64,000 bases of DNA, taken from the NCBI RefSeq assembly GCF_009758125.1, contig NZ_WRXO01000007.1:62001-126000 (forward strand). Direction: 5' to 3'. The notes under the pieces are model-generated. The model was not told the DNA's origin. It saw only the letters and a list, made by a program, of their open reading frames with translations, and ran no database searches. Position numbers and translations under genes: made by a program. This DNA comes from Chitinophaga oryziterrae. Its GTDB lineage: Bacteria > Bacteroidota > Bacteroidia > Chitinophagales > Chitinophagaceae. Position 1 is the stretch's first letter; every line of letters starts with the position of its first letter. This document shows positions 63,772-64,000 of the stretch, piece after piece.

Positions 63772-64000
63772 ATGGACCTGAAACTTTCCCGATATACTGT
63801 TCCTACTTCTGTCATTAATCCGGAAGACCAGCCTGCATTTCAAAAAAGAATACTGTATTCTGCTGTCAGCAATGCAGCGGTAGTTATAACAGACCAGGTT
63901 TTTCATATGCTGAACAACGGGAGCTATGAAAGAATTGAAGCAGAGATAAGAGTAGAGCTGGAAAACGCCCGTATACTGGTGCCAGCGGAAAATAACGAGT
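63772..64000 (+). CDS. Second radical SAM maturase, N-terminal part (cut by window edge)
   Basis: The frame opens at ATG 63772, 13 bases after the HlyD-like stop, and is still open at the window end (76 residues visible). The sequence (MDLKLSRYTVPTSVINPED, RILYSAVSNAAVVITDQVF, ARILVPAENNE) aligns along its whole length with residues 1-75 of the first maturase (MKFKLSKYIAATEPLNPES, RILFSTRTGISMLIS, YELIVPEETDE). It is thus a diverged paralogue. The radical SAM core must lie beyond the window. Two maturases suggest two modification steps or two precursors. Confidence 0.8.
   Translation, partial: MDLKLSRYTVPTSVINPEDQPAFQKRILYSAVSNAAVVITDQVFHMLNNGSYERIEAEIRVELENARILVPAENNE

Noticed and set aside
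58345..64000. Lanthipeptide or lasso peptide locus
   Set aside because: No LanB, LanC, LanM, asparagine-synthetase-like or transglutaminase-like gene is present; the only modifying enzymes seen are radical SAM proteins.

Overview
This window looks like a chromosome segment of a Bacteroidota bacterium of the Chitinophagaceae type, probably Chitinophaga or a close relative. This rests on gene content, not on any search: a SusC/SusD pair, DUF983 and DUF5686 proteins, TPR sensor kinases of the HisKA_3 class, AraC regulators, sphingolipid genes, few Shine-Dalgarno sequences and TAnnTTTG-like promoter boxes. I saw no tRNA, rRNA, CRISPR array or intact insertion sequence.

Layout. 1-2400 is the end of a surface-polysaccharide region (sugar-phosphate transferase, a kinase-like protein, an acyltransferase). 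2400-3902 is malate:quinone oxidoreductase. 4107-16294 is a nitrate assimilation block. On the minus strand nirB and nirD are followed by an outer-membrane barrel, a nitrate transporter, a fused nitrate reductase/flavoprotein/BFD protein and a rubredoxin joined to a degenerate nitrite-reductase-like scaffold. On the plus strand are cobA (siroheme) and an FNR-like regulator with a cysteine-rich N-terminus. A perfect ATGAT-N4-ATCAT palindrome lies in the divergent promoter. 16289-27284 holds a two-component pair, DUF983, two AraC regulators, an AsmA-like protein, a small NAD(P)-oxidoreductase operon and a ThuA-like protein. 27457-33949 is a five-gene hydroxamate siderophore operon of the desferrioxamine/bisucaberin type with its exporter.

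35451-45789 is a nine-gene plus-strand lipid operon. Its first three genes overlap by 4 bp: serine palmitoyltransferase, a GNAT protein (candidate bacterial ceramide synthase) and an extended SDR (candidate ceramide reductase). They are followed by myo-inositol-phosphate synthase, a PgpA-like phosphatase, GtrA, a DUF5686 protein, a CDP-alcohol phosphotransferase with an extra C-terminal domain, and a PAP2 enzyme with inositol-phosphorylceramide-synthase-like motifs. Read together they predict synthesis from serine and glucose-6-phosphate to inositol phosphoceramide.

46436-51421 is a lone SusC/SusD pair, followed by a Clp_N-like/TPR protein and a B12-type radical SAM protein with a TTG start. 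54904-55809 is a gene-poor scar with the tail of a lost gene and its surviving terminator.

55810 to the window end is the most novel part, a RiPP (ribosomally made, modified peptide) locus. In order it has a TonB-dependent receptor, a 71-residue precursor with a double-glycine leader and a core carrying two CTCN(N/S)GSSY repeats, a radical SAM/SPASM maturase, an unrecognised helical protein, a C39-peptidase ABC exporter, a very short HlyD-like protein and the start of a second maturase cut by the window edge. The peptide is predicted to be crosslinked by the radical SAM enzymes, cleaved after Gly-Gly during export and passed to the outside. The chemistry of the crosslink cannot be read from sequence.
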